This document shows, piece by piece, positions 50,539 through 58,692 of a DNA stretch of 64,000 bases. Position 1 is the first letter of the stretch, and every line of letters starts with the position of its first letter. The position numbers were made by a program, and so were the translations under genes. Under the pieces are notes generated by a model that had not been told where the DNA came from, ran no database searches, and saw only the letters and a program-made list of their open reading frames with translations. Source of the stretch: S015-6 sp964384945 (GTDB lineage: Bacteria > Desulfobacterota > DSWW01); contig CAYLMK010000024.1 in assembly GCA_964384945.1 (NCBI GenBank), forward strand, positions 1-64,000, read 5' to 3'.

Positions 50539-52479
50539 TCATGCCGTCTGCTCCTTGCCCATGGAGATGATCTTCGGGGGCTTCGCCGTTTGGGCCGATA
50601 CCGCGCCGCGCACGGGGGCCGCACAGTAGGCGCAGAACTTCCACTTGGAATCGACGGTCTTGCTGCACGAGGGGCAGGTCTGGATCAGCCTCTTTCCGCA
50701 TTCCGGGCAGACAATGTAGTCCGAGCCGAGGATCGCGCCGCAGGCCGGGCAGAGGCTCCCGAAGTCTTCATCGGTCTGAATGGCCCGCAGCACCTCCTCC
50801 ACCGTCGTCACACCCTTCATGAGTTGCTCGACCCCTGCGTAAGGCAGCGTCTTCATCCCCTCGGCCACCGCGATCTGCCGGATCTGCCCCTCCGGCGCAT
50901 CCGCGGCGATCGCCTCCTTCAGCTTCTGACTGAGGACCATCATCTCATAGATCCCGAGCCTGCCTTTGTACCCCGTGTCGCCGCACCGGCTGCAGCCCCT
51001 GCCCCGGAAGAAGGTGTGTCCCTTGATCTGCCTCGGGGTCAGCGCAAGCCCCCTCAGGCTGTCCTCGCTGGGCTGGTAGGCCTCCTTGCAGAAGGGGCAG
51101 ATCAACCGGACCAGCCTCTGGGCGATGATGCCGATGATCGTGGAGGAGATCAGGTACGACGGAACTCCGAGATCCCTCAGGCGTGTGATCGTGGCGGCCG
51201 TGTTGTTCGTGTGGATCGTGCTGAACACGAGATGCCCGGTGAGGGACGCCTGCATGGCGATCGTGGCCGTGGTCACGTCCCGCATCTCGCCCACCATGAT
51301 CACGTCAGGGTCCTGCCTGAGGAGCGACCGCAGGACGCCCGCAAAGGTGCGGCCTGCCTTCTCGTCCACCCCGACCTGGTTGATGTCCGCCAGCTCGTAC
51401 TCGATCGGATCCTCGATGGTGCTGACATTCTTCTCTACATCGGCGATGTGGGACAGGGCCGTGTAGAGGGTCGTGGTCTTTCCGCTCCCGGTGGGCCCGG
51501 TCACCAGGATGATGCCCTGGGGCTTTGTGATGAGAGAGACGAATTTGTCCCGTGTCTCCTTGTCCAGGCCCAGCTTTTCCAGGCCGATGAGAGAGCCCTC
51601 CGAGTCGAGGATCCGGATAACGACCTTCTCGCCGTGAGCGGTGGGCAACGTGGACACGCGAAGGTCGAGGTTTCTGTTTCCCAGCTTGACCGCGATCCTG
51701 CCGTCCTGCGGGATCCTTCTCTCCGCGATGTCCATGTTCGACATGATCTTCAGGCGCGAGACGATGGCCCCATGAACCGAATGGGGCAGTTCGAGGTCCA
51801 CCCGAAGGGCCCCGTCCACCCGGTTTCTCACGATGATCTTGTTCTTTCTGGGTTCGATGTGGATGTCCGAGGCCCTCTCCTCCACGGCCCTCGTGATGAT
51901 CAGGTTCACCATCCGGATGATCGGCGCCGCCTCGCTCTGCTTCTTCAGATCCGCGATTTCCGCGTGCCTCTCCTTCTCCTCTTCCAGGACCTCCACCTGC
52001 TCCGGGACGATGTCGCTCACAAGGGAGTCGACCGAGGCGTCCACGTTGTAGTGCTTTTCGATGGCCCAGATGATGTCGCTCGTGGTGGAGATGTGGGGCT
52101 GGATCCGGTAGCCGGTTGCGAATTGCAGGTCCTCCAGAGCATCGTGGCAGAAGGGATCGGCCATCGCGATGTGAAGTTCCCGTCCCCGCACCCGGATGGG
52201 AACGATCTGGTGCCTTTGGGCCAGCTTCTCGGAGATGATCTTGACCGCCTCCGGCTCGATGGCCGCGCTCTTCAGGTCGATGCACGGAATGCCGAGCTGG
52301 GAGGAAAGCGCGGCCGCGATGTCGTATTCGCTGCAGATGCCCTTTGCGACGACCAGCTCGCCGATGCGCTTGTTGCTGCCTTTCTGTTCGGAGAGGATCT
52401 TCTCGAAGTCGTCCCGGCTCAGGAGCCCGGACTCGACGAGGAGTTCACCGATGCGCTTCTTCTTCGCGGAAACGGCCAA
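50539..52479 (-). CDS. Type IV pilus / type II secretion ATPase (PilB/GspE) with extra C-terminal zinc ribbons
   Basis: A 646-residue hexameric ATPase. The GspE-N domain is at 1-150. Walker A is VTGPTGSGKTTTLY, the Asp box STIEDPIEY, Walker B DPDVIMVGEMRD, and the His box LTGHLVFSTIHTNN. The tetracysteine metal site is CPFC...CSRC. After the normal end (about residue 570) come four more CxxC motifs, CPAC, CPEC, CPSC and CAYC, making two extra zinc ribbons not seen in typical PilB (about 560 residues). It drives pilus extension or secretion. TTG start with AAAGGAG. It lies between HDOD and FHA genes; other pilus genes are not in the window. Confidence 0.93.
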   Translation of the reverse strand: MAVSAKKKRIGELLVESGLLSRDDFEKILSEQKGSNKRIGELVVAKGICSEYDIAAALSSQLGIPCIDLKSAAIEPEAVKIISEKLAQRHQIVPIRVRGRELHIAMADPFCHDALEDLQFATGYRIQPHISTTSDIIWAIEKHYNVDASVDSLVSDIVPEQVEVLEEEKERHAEIADLKKQSEAAPIIRMVNLIITRAVEERASDIHIEPRKNKIIVRNRVDGALRVDLELPHSVHGAIVSRLKIMSNMDIAERRIPQDGRIAVKLGNRNLDLRVSTLPTAHGEKVVIRILDSEGSLIGLEKLGLDKETRDKFVSLITKPQGIILVTGPTGSGKTTTLYTALSHIADVEKNVSTIEDPIEYELADINQVGVDEKAGRTFAGVLRSLLRQDPDVIMVGEMRDVTTATIAMQASLTGHLVFSTIHTNNTAATITRLRDLGVPSYLISSTIIGIIAQRLVRLICPFCKEAYQPSEDSLRGLALTPRQIKGHTFFRGRGCSRCGDTGYKGRLGIYEMMVLSQKLKEAIAADAPEGQIRQIAVAEGMKTLPYAGVEQLMKGVTTVEEVLRAIQTDEDFGSLCPACGAILGSDYIVCPECGKRLIQTCPSCSKTVDSKWKFCAYCAAPVRGAVSAQTAKPPKIISMGKEQTA

Positions 52480-52630
52480 TTGCAGCTCCTTTTCGCATGG
52501 GCCGGCGGCGGAGAGGCTTCTCCCAGAACACTCATCGGACGTTTACCCGGATTTCTAAAGAGCAGGTTTTCTGGAAGGAAATGCCTTTCGGCTCGCCGAA
52601 GGAAGGGATGCAACCGGTGCCGGGCCCGCA

Positions 52631-53515
52631 TCAGAACCGGAAGATGTCGCGGAGCCCTTCGAGTTCCGAGAGGGCCTGGTCAAGGACCTTCTCGCAGATC
52701 TGCGGCTCCAGGCGTGCCCGGGAAAGGACCGCCTTCGCAAGGCTGCGCATATGTTCGCTCGCAGGGGCCCCGATCCCCGCCTCGATGCAAAGGGCATCGG
52801 CCACATACACGAGCCCTGCGACGACCGCCTGCCCCGATTCCTTCTCCGGCTCGTGGTGCCAGCGGACGACTTCGGCCAGGTAGGCGGGTAGGTTCCAGTT
52901 CTCGAGCAGGCTTGCGCCGACCTCGGCATGATCGATCCCGAGAATCCGCCGTTCGGCCGAGGCCAGATCCGTCTGTTCCTTTTCGACCAGCTCCAGGATG
53001 GGGGCGGGATCCACATCTGCGAAGGTCCCGAGAACCACCTTGCCGATATCGTGAAGCAGTCCGGCCGTGAACGTGTAGGCGGGGATCTTCGGGTGCAGGG
53101 CCTCCCCGAGGCGTCTGGAAACCGCACCCACGCCCATGAGATGATCCCACAGCTCGCCCGGAGAAAGGATGTACCCCCGCAGGGAGTGCTGCATCATCTT
53201 GCCGACCACCGAGGCCACCACAAGCTGGAAGATCTCGTTCCTGCCCAGCAGGAAAATGGCGTCACGGACCGTGCTGACCGCCCTCGAATAGCCGAAGTAT
53301 GCGGAGTTGGCCAGCCGAAGGATGTTCGAGGTAAGGGAGGGATCGTATTCGATCCCTTGCGCCAGCTTCGCATTCGAGGCATCCGGGTCCTGGACGAGCC
53401 GGATGAGTTCCACGGACGCAGTGGGGATTGCCGCCACCGAAGAGAGCCTGGAAAGAATCTTCTCCCTGGGTGGTGCCCCTGCCGTCCCGCTTGCCCGAGT
53501 TTCCGCCGGATCCAT
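52631..53515 (-). CDS. HDOD-domain signalling protein
   Basis: A 294-residue single-domain protein. The HDOD domain (about 20-260) shows LSSVAAIPTASVELIRLVQD, YDPSLTSNILRLANSAYFG, AIFLLGRNEIFQLVVASVV and GLLHDIGKVVLGTF, where the HD residues are kept. HDOD proteins act in signalling, often next to pilus, chemotaxis and GGDEF genes. It is the second gene of the minus-strand group, between the degenerate GGDEF gene (85-base gap) and pilB (151 bases). No catalytic activity can be inferred; most HDOD domains are regulatory. Confidence 0.88.
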   Translation of the reverse strand: MDPAETRASGTAGAPPREKILSRLSSVAAIPTASVELIRLVQDPDASNAKLAQGIEYDPSLTSNILRLANSAYFGYSRAVSTVRDAIFLLGRNEIFQLVVASVVGKMMQHSLRGYILSPGELWDHLMGVGAVSRRLGEALHPKIPAYTFTAGLLHDIGKVVLGTFADVDPAPILELVEKEQTDLASAERRILGIDHAEVGASLLENWNLPAYLAEVVRWHHEPEKESGQAVVAGLVYVADALCIEAGIGAPASEHMRSLAKAVLSRARLEPQICEKVLDQALSELEGLRDIFRF

Positions 53516-53600
53516 ACCGAGAACCCCGTCGCCTCTGTCTCCTGCGCCGGCTCATCCGCGTCGTTCCGCCACCCTCCCGATGGCAGGCCCTGCGGCGGTG

Positions 53601-54710
53601 TTATTCAATGATGATCCTCTGGGTGCGCGACAGCCTCGAGCGCATCAGGCAGTCCCGGGCCCGCGTCAGGTAGGTTCCGAGCTGGAGTCCCGCCTGGTTT
53701 CGCACCTGACCGTAGGACCCTCCGATGTGCACCGAAAGGACGAAACCCGCCTTGTATATCGTCTGGGTCGCCTCGGAAAAACGCGCCGCGATATCGTAAA
53801 GGTACTGCTGGTTGACTTTCGAAAGGTAGACCAGAAACGTGGAGAAACTGTACCTGCCCATGACGTCGGACAGGCGAATACCGGGCTTGATGCCGTTGTA
53901 GAAGCGCAGAACCACCTCGTCGGCCGTCTTCAGGTCGAAGGTTGTGTACAGCTCGTGCATGTTCTCGATCCCGATCAGGATGATGGCCACGTTCTGGCCG
54001 TCTCTCTCCGCAAGGCTGGAATAGGAAGAAATGATCCGGCTCAACGACCTTCGGTTGTAAGCGCCCGTCACGGGGTCGAGGCTCGCCTGCTGCGCCGCCT
54101 GTCTGTTCTGGCTCCACATCCGTTCGAGGGAGTCGGTCATCGCGTCATGGAGGTAGTTGGACTCGCAATGCTTGCGCATGCCCGCAAGGAAGGCCTTCAG
54201 ATTGGTCTGGTAGTCCCACTTGACCCATTCCTTGTCCGGAACCGTCATCACCGACTCAGGCAGGGAACAGAGAACGGGGTGGATGAGCTGCACCTCCAGG
54301 CTGAAGGCCAGATAGAAGTACTCCAGGACGCTCCGGAAAGAGGTGCATGACTCCTGGATTCTGTCGATCCTCTCTTCCGCGTCCCGCAGTTGACGGATCG
54401 CCGCGTACGGATTCCCCAGAACCTCGATGTTCGGATCCTTTTGGATATGTTCGGCCATCCTCTCCCAGTAGATGACGTGCTTCTTCAACCCCTCCGCCAT
54501 TCCTCTCCAAAGTTGGGACAGTTCCTCGCTCATCGCGCCCCCGGCCAGGACCCGGTAGACGTCGGCGGCCTTCTGGTAGATGATCCAGGCGGTACGCGCG
54601 ACCAGCGTCAGGGGCTCTTCAGAACCGGCCGCTACCGGTTTTCGGGCGATTGACTCCACGGTTTCCACTCCGTCGCGATGTGGGAAAGGAGCAACTTCCT
54701 CTAGTTGCAT
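53601..54710 (-). CDS. Degenerate GGDEF-domain protein
   Basis: About 369 residues. The N-terminal part (to about 190) is helical with a ferritin-like pattern (SEELSQLWRGMAEGLKKHVIYWERMAEH). The C-terminal domain starts LDPVTGAYNRRSLSRIISSY like a GGDEF domain, but the signature position reads MGRYSFSTFLVYL, so GGDEF is replaced by SFSTF. It cannot make cyclic di-GMP in the normal way and may act as a receptor or scaffold. The start is unsure: MQLEEVAPF at 54710 or a downstream GTG. It heads the HDOD-PilB-FHA group and is divergent from an intact GGDEF gene. Confidence 0.78.
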   Translation of the reverse strand: MQLEEVAPFPHRDGVETVESIARKPVAAGSEEPLTLVARTAWIIYQKAADVYRVLAGGAMSEELSQLWRGMAEGLKKHVIYWERMAEHIQKDPNIEVLGNPYAAIRQLRDAEERIDRIQESCTSFRSVLEYFYLAFSLEVQLIHPVLCSLPESVMTVPDKEWVKWDYQTNLKAFLAGMRKHCESNYLHDAMTDSLERMWSQNRQAAQQASLDPVTGAYNRRSLSRIISSYSSLAERDGQNVAIILIGIENMHELYTTFDLKTADEVVLRFYNGIKPGIRLSDVMGRYSFSTFLVYLSKVNQQYLYDIAARFSEATQTIYKAGFVLSVHIGGSYGQVRNQAGLQLGTYLTRARDCLMRSRLSRTQRIIIE

Positions 54711-54744
54711 CGAACAGAAGAAGGAAAAACTTGAAGGTCCCCTG

Positions 54745-54793
54745 TTCTCAATCTGAGAGCGAGGAGCCCCGCAAATGGGAATCAGATTGAGAA
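54745..54793. promoter_or_regulatory. 12-bp inverted repeat between divergent GGDEF genes
   Basis: TTCTCAATCTGA (54745-54756) and TCAGATTGAGAA (54782-54793) are perfect inverted copies 25 bases apart, in the gap between the degenerate GGDEF gene and the intact one. The spacing fits two operator half-sites for a dimeric or looping regulator, or a long RNA hairpin. No known site type matches. Confidence 0.5.
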
Positions 54794-54958
54794 AAGCCCG
54801 GGTCATGTAACAACGTTTGGGGGCAGGCCGAGGGGTTCAAATATCGTTTTTCATCTGCGATATCAAATGCTTACAGATGAGGGCGCCATCCGGCCACCTG
54901 CTGGCACCCCCCTTGCTACTCCCACATGTCGGGCAATCACTCGAATCCAGGGAATTCC

Positions 54959-56320
54959 ATGGGAGCCTTTCAAACACTCCATACCGCCGCGCAGCTTGCC
55001 GGCAGCGGGGATCCCGGCTTTCGGCTGGGCTCGTCGCTGGCAACGATCCAGGGCAACAATCCCTACCTGGGGGAACTGTTGCTTCTGGCGACGGCCGTGC
55101 TCGTCGCCCTTCTGCTCTGGAGTACGCTCTGGATGTGGAGGCTGAGCAGGACCTTCACACAGAGGCAGGCCTCTCTCGAACGGGAGCTGCAGACGAAAAA
55201 CCACCAGATCCAGATGCTGCAGCACAAGGTCCGTTCCTTCGACGACGCCAGGAACGGCTACCTGAACCTCATCACGAACATGTCCTTCGTGCTGAGGAAC
55301 GTGAACTTCCGACAGAAGCCCGAGGATCTGGCCGCAACCATATCTTCCCTGGTGAAGAACATGCTTCGCACGGAGCTGGTGGAGTTTTACACCTACGAAC
55401 CGAACGAGGATCTGTTGAAGAAGGTGGGTGCCAACGGCCCGGGCTCGAGAGGCCAGATCGTCCGGCCTGTCGGACAGGGCCTCGTGGGCACGGCCGCCAA
55501 AGACCGTATGATCATCACGAACGATTACTTCAATCGGAAGCACCTCTGCAACGACGGTCGGCCCAGGGCGGGCGCCAGGCTCTGGATGGCTGCACCCATT
55601 CTGTTCGAAAAGCAGCTTCTCGGCGTGATCGCGGTCGGCGAACCGCAGGCGCCCAGCGGAACCGAAAAGGATCTGCTGAGCATCGTCGCACAGATCACCG
55701 GGGTCGTCCTGTTTCACCAGTCGTTCCTCATCCGGGCCCAGCGCAACGCGGACACGGACGTGCTCACCGGCCTGCACAACCGCCGCTACTTTTACCGGAT
55801 GTCAAGGGAATTCGTGGAAAAGGCGGCCCAGGAGAAGACTTCCTTTTCGATCCTTCTGATCGACCTGGACCATTTCAAGAATTACAACGACACCAACGGG
55901 CATGACGAAGGCGACAGGCTGCTCATCGAGATGAGCGGGCTTCTGCGCGGGTGCACACCGGAGGACGCAGTGGTTGCCCGATACGGAGGGGAGGAATTCA
56001 TCATCATGCTGCCGGGAGTATCCGCAGAGACCGCCTTCGGATATGCGGAGTACCTGCGCAAGGCCGTCGCAGCACATCCGTTCCCTCACCGAGAGACGCA
56101 GCCCGACGGCCTGATCTCGATCAGCGGAGGGATCGCCTGTTTCCCGGACCACGGCAGGTCGGTCCAGGACGTGGTTCGTCTTGCGGACGTGAACCTGTAC
56201 ACGGCAAAGAACTCCGGAAGAAACCGCATCGTCGCACAAAGCTCCACACTGTTCATGGAGCAGTGCACGCAGGACGAAGAACAGGGATCGGAAGTTCACG
56301 CGGCCGGCGGGCTCACGTAA
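54959..56320 (+). CDS. Diguanylate cyclase with membrane anchor and GAF domain
   Basis: A 453-residue protein. One membrane helix (about 37-57, LLLLATAVLVALLLWSTLW), a short coiled coil (60-95), a GAF-like domain (about 105-265, with WMAAPILFEKQLLGVIAVG), and a GGDEF domain (about 270-430). The GGDEF domain has DVLTGLHNRRYF, IDLDHFKNYNDTNGHDEGD and the active-site YGGEEF intact, so it should make cyclic di-GMP from GTP. AGGGA precedes ATG 54959; 54926 is possible. It is divergent from the degenerate GGDEF/HDOD/PilB/FHA group and probably feeds its signal to that pilus system. Confidence 0.92.
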   Translation: MGAFQTLHTAAQLAGSGDPGFRLGSSLATIQGNNPYLGELLLLATAVLVALLLWSTLWMWRLSRTFTQRQASLERELQTKNHQIQMLQHKVRSFDDARNGYLNLITNMSFVLRNVNFRQKPEDLAATISSLVKNMLRTELVEFYTYEPNEDLLKKVGANGPGSRGQIVRPVGQGLVGTAAKDRMIITNDYFNRKHLCNDGRPRAGARLWMAAPILFEKQLLGVIAVGEPQAPSGTEKDLLSIVAQITGVVLFHQSFLIRAQRNADTDVLTGLHNRRYFYRMSREFVEKAAQEKTSFSILLIDLDHFKNYNDTNGHDEGDRLLIEMSGLLRGCTPEDAVVARYGGEEFIIMLPGVSAETAFGYAEYLRKAVAAHPFPHRETQPDGLISISGGIACFPDHGRSVQDVVRLADVNLYTAKNSGRNRIVAQSSTLFMEQCTQDEEQGSEVHAAGGLT

Positions 56321-56359
56321 TTAGGGATACGTGTAAATACGGTCACGTTCCTTATCGCA

Positions 56360-56380
56360 GGGCCCGGGCTTTCCGGGCCC
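56360..56380. terminator. Terminator-like hairpin between converging genes
   Basis: GGGCCCGG (56360-56367) and CCGGGCCC (56373-56380) form a perfect 8-bp stem with a GCTTT loop, between the cyclase gene (stop 56320) and the converging coiled-coil gene (stop 56406). No U-run follows. Confidence 0.4.
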
Positions 56381-56405
56381 GATGCCTACCCCCGGACGGT
56401 CCGAT

Positions 56406-56780
56406 TCACTGTATGTGGCCGAGCAGCCTCATCCGCTCCTCGGCCGCCTCCGACCTCTCCTGCTCCAACCTCTTCCATTCGGCGTTCAGCCCTTCCAGAC
56501 GTGTCTCGAGGCCCGCTCCTTCCTCCGGCACGTCTCCCCTCTTCTTCCCTTCCCGCATGCTCGCCTTCACCTCCCGGACCTCCTCCTTCAGCCGCCTCAT
56601 GGAAGCAAGCACACGGAGTTCCCGTTCCGTCATGAAGCTCAGAGAAGGAGTCGGATCGGCCGGCACATGCGCCGCATTCCGGCAAAGAAGACTGCAGAAT
56701 GCGCATTCCGAGGGCGTCTCGCTCTGTCTGGTTTCTTCGTTCACTTCCCGCAATTCGAGTTCCTTTTCGCGCTTCTTCAT
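56406..56780 (-). CDS. Small coiled-coil protein of unknown function
   Basis: A 124-residue protein starting MKKREKELELREVNEETRQS, with GGGAGGT before the ATG. A Cys-rich spot ECAFCSLLCRNAAH (about 26-40) is followed by two charged helices (55-85 and 93-122) with heptad spacing. It may bind metal or dimerise. No family known. It lies past the bactofilin/methyltransferase/cytochrome operon on the same strand, with a 208-base gap. Confidence 0.65.
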   Translation of the reverse strand: MKKREKELELREVNEETRQSETPSECAFCSLLCRNAAHVPADPTPSLSFMTERELRVLASMRRLKEEVREVKASMREGKKRGDVPEEGAGLETRLEGLNAEWKRLEQERSEAAEERMRLLGHIQ

Positions 56781-56988
56781 GGGAAAACCTCCCGATCTCA
56801 TGTTCCCAACCGAACCGAAGCAGGCCGGTAGGATTTCTTGTTTTTCGCTTCGATTTAGATGCGCAAGGCCGCTTCTTGTTTCCGGCGGCGGGCGAGCGGC
56901 AGGGGAAAGGGACAGGTCGGAGTCGAGGGAGGGCCCCCCCGGGGCCTGCCCCCCTCCCCTGACCCCCGGCTGCATGGGACGGGAGGGC

Positions 56989-57294
56989 CTAGAGGGTCAA
57001 CAGGTAGGCGGAGACGGCCTTGATCTCCTCCGGCGTGAGCTTGTTTTGGAAGGCGGGCATTTTCTTCCTGCCCTTGGCGACCACCTCCTCAATTTGCTCC
57101 GGGGAGGCGGTCTTCTTCCACGCCTCGTCATTGAAGGCCGCAGAAGCCTTTGCGAAGTCCTTGGGCACTCCGTCCTTGCCGTGACAGACCGCGCACCGGG
57201 ACCTGTAGACAGCCGCCCCGTCGGCTTCCTGCGCCGCGGCGGAGATGCAGACCAGGGACAGCAAGGCAGACAGCAGCACGAGATATCGGATCAA
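56989..57294 (-). CDS. Small periplasmic monoheme cytochrome c
   Basis: A 101-residue protein with a signal peptide (MIRYLVLLSALLSLVCISAA, cut after AAA). One heme site CAVCH (about 34-38) and a likely axial Met in KGRKKMPAF (about 78). It ends with the family helix LTPEEIKAVSAYLLTL. It is a class I cytochrome c553/c6-type electron carrier. It is last in the minus-strand order bactofilin-methyltransferase-cytochrome, 36 bases after the methyltransferase gene. Confidence 0.93.
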   Translation of the reverse strand: MIRYLVLLSALLSLVCISAAAQEADGAAVYRSRCAVCHGKDGVPKDFAKASAAFNDEAWKKTASPEQIEEVVAKGRKKMPAFQNKLTPEEIKAVSAYLLTL

Positions 57295-57330
57295 CTCCTC
57301 TTCCTCCTCTCTTCGGACTCGGGCAAGGCC

Positions 57331-57936
57331 TCAGGGGTGTTCGAACAGGAACTCCCTGAGCCCGCTCCGGTAAATGAACGATTTGACGAGCTTGAACGGG
57401 TTCATCATGGCGATCAAATCGCGGTTGTGGCGATGATGAAGCGGGAGCTTCGGCTCCGGCTGCACCCTGACCTCGAGACGGAACCCCTCCCCGACGGCAA
57501 AGGCATGCGGGCAAAGGGGGCCGGACTCCTCTCCGACGGCAATCAGCATCAGAACGCCCCCCGGTTTGAGCATCAGAATGCACAGCTCGACGAGCCGGGT
57601 GAAATCCCGATCGGCCAGGTGGTCTCCCAGGTTCCAGAGCTGGACGGCATCGAAGCACCCGACAGGGTAATCCAGCTCGGTCCAGATGTGGCTGGCGGAG
57701 CGACCCTTTCGGAGTTCCTGGAATAGCCGATGGAACAGGTCGCACACGTAGAGCTTGCCCACGCGGGAAGCGAAAAAACGGATGTTCCCGCCGCACACCG
57801 GGCCGACATCGAGCAGCCTTGCTCCCGGACGGTTGTCCAGGTACTGGACGAATATGGGAAGAACCCTGCTGGTGTAGGCACTCTCGGTCCGGTCCACGCG
57901 GGACGGGCTCCGCAGGGGTTCGGCAGCTTTCGACAA
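57331..57936 (-). CDS. Class I SAM-dependent methyltransferase-like protein
   Basis: A 201-residue protein. Motif I is LLDVGPVCGGNIRFFASRVG (about 40-59), an altered GxGxG (GPVCGG). VCDLFHRL supplies the acidic end of strand 2, FDAVQLWNLGDHL is motif post-I/II, and LKPGGVLMLIAVG is the motif III strand. Start TTG, 3 bases after the bactofilin stop. Tightly coupled to bactofilin. Substrate unknown; the altered glycine loop leaves some doubt about activity. Confidence 0.78.
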   Translation of the reverse strand: MSKAAEPLRSPSRVDRTESAYTSRVLPIFVQYLDNRPGARLLDVGPVCGGNIRFFASRVGKLYVCDLFHRLFQELRKGRSASHIWTELDYPVGCFDAVQLWNLGDHLADRDFTRLVELCILMLKPGGVLMLIAVGEESGPLCPHAFAVGEGFRLEVRVQPEPKLPLHHRHNRDLIAMMNPFKLVKSFIYRSGLREFLFEHP

Positions 57937-57939
57937 GGG

Positions 57940-58467
57940 TCACTTCCCCTTATCGGCGCCGACGGAAAGGGCGAACGGCTCCGGGACGGATCGGTCGGAG
58001 GCCGCCACCTGAAGGTCCGGCTTCCCCGCAGCGGAAGGCTTCCGCTTGTCTTCCCGGTCGAGTTCGATGACCGCCTTGATGTAGGCGCCGTCCTCCACCG
58101 AAATCCGCCTGGCCTTGACCTCGCCGTTGAACTCGGCCGCCTTCGTGATCTCCACCTTTCCGAGGGCCTGGATGTTTCCGGTCATCCGGCCGCTGATGGT
58201 TACGTCCTTGGCGTGGATCTCCCCATCGACCTTGCCCTTGGAGCCCACGATGACCTGGTGCTCCTCGAGCTCAATCTTGCCTTTCATGGAGCCCTCGATC
58301 AGGAGGTTCTCCCTGCCGCGAATCGAGCCCTCGATGGAGATCTGTTCTCCGATGATGGTCTTCTCGCCGCCGGAGGGGGGCCTGGCCGGCGCGTAGCTGT
58401 TCTCGAAGGAAGAGGCGCCCGGACCCGAAACATTCTCGTCTTCCGTATCCCTTCGCTTCTTCAACAT
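57940..58467 (-). CDS. Bactofilin-type cytoskeletal protein
   Basis: A 175-residue protein with a central beta-helix domain (about 37-135). GGEKTIIGEQISIEGSIRGR is followed by repeats such as LLIEGSMKGKIEL, VIVGSKGKVDGEI and VTISGRMTGNI, the hallmark of bactofilins, which polymerise into filaments that shape cells and place enzymes. The flexible Ser/Pro-rich N terminus and acidic/basic tail are typical. AAGGGGACG precedes the ATG at 58467. It is first of three co-directional genes, with a promoter candidate at 58507-58536. Confidence 0.92.
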   Translation of the reverse strand: MLKKRRDTEDENVSGPGASSFENSYAPARPPSGGEKTIIGEQISIEGSIRGRENLLIEGSMKGKIELEEHQVIVGSKGKVDGEIHAKDVTISGRMTGNIQALGKVEITKAAEFNGEVKARRISVEDGAYIKAVIELDREDKRKPSAAGKPDLQVAASDRSVPEPFALSVGADKGK

Positions 58468-58506
58468 TTCGTCCCCTTCGCTGAAAGAGGTGGATGAGGG
58501 AGTATC

Positions 58507-58536
58507 AGTATACGGAAAAGGCCCCTTGCCATGCAA
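58507..58536 (-). promoter_or_regulatory. Possible sigma-70 promoter of the bactofilin operon
   Basis: On the minus strand TTGCAT (58531-58536) and TATACT (58507-58512) are 18 bases apart, about 35 bases before the bactofilin start. The -10 is good, the -35 moderate. Confidence 0.4.
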
Positions 58537-58692
58537 CCGAAAACAGGCGCGGCCCGATCCCCATTCCTGTCCGGAAGGGTTGCGCCCCGTCATCTGCCGT
58601 CCCCGAGGAAATGCCTTCCCAAAAGCCGGCCTTGCTGGTATAAGCGGTGGAAACCAAACCCCTTCCCGTCAAAGGAAAACGAGGGCCCCTTC

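Noticed and set aside
50590..53070. An 826-codon plus-strand frame spanning pilB and HDOD
   Set aside because: It crosses two genes with unmistakable motifs on the minus strand.
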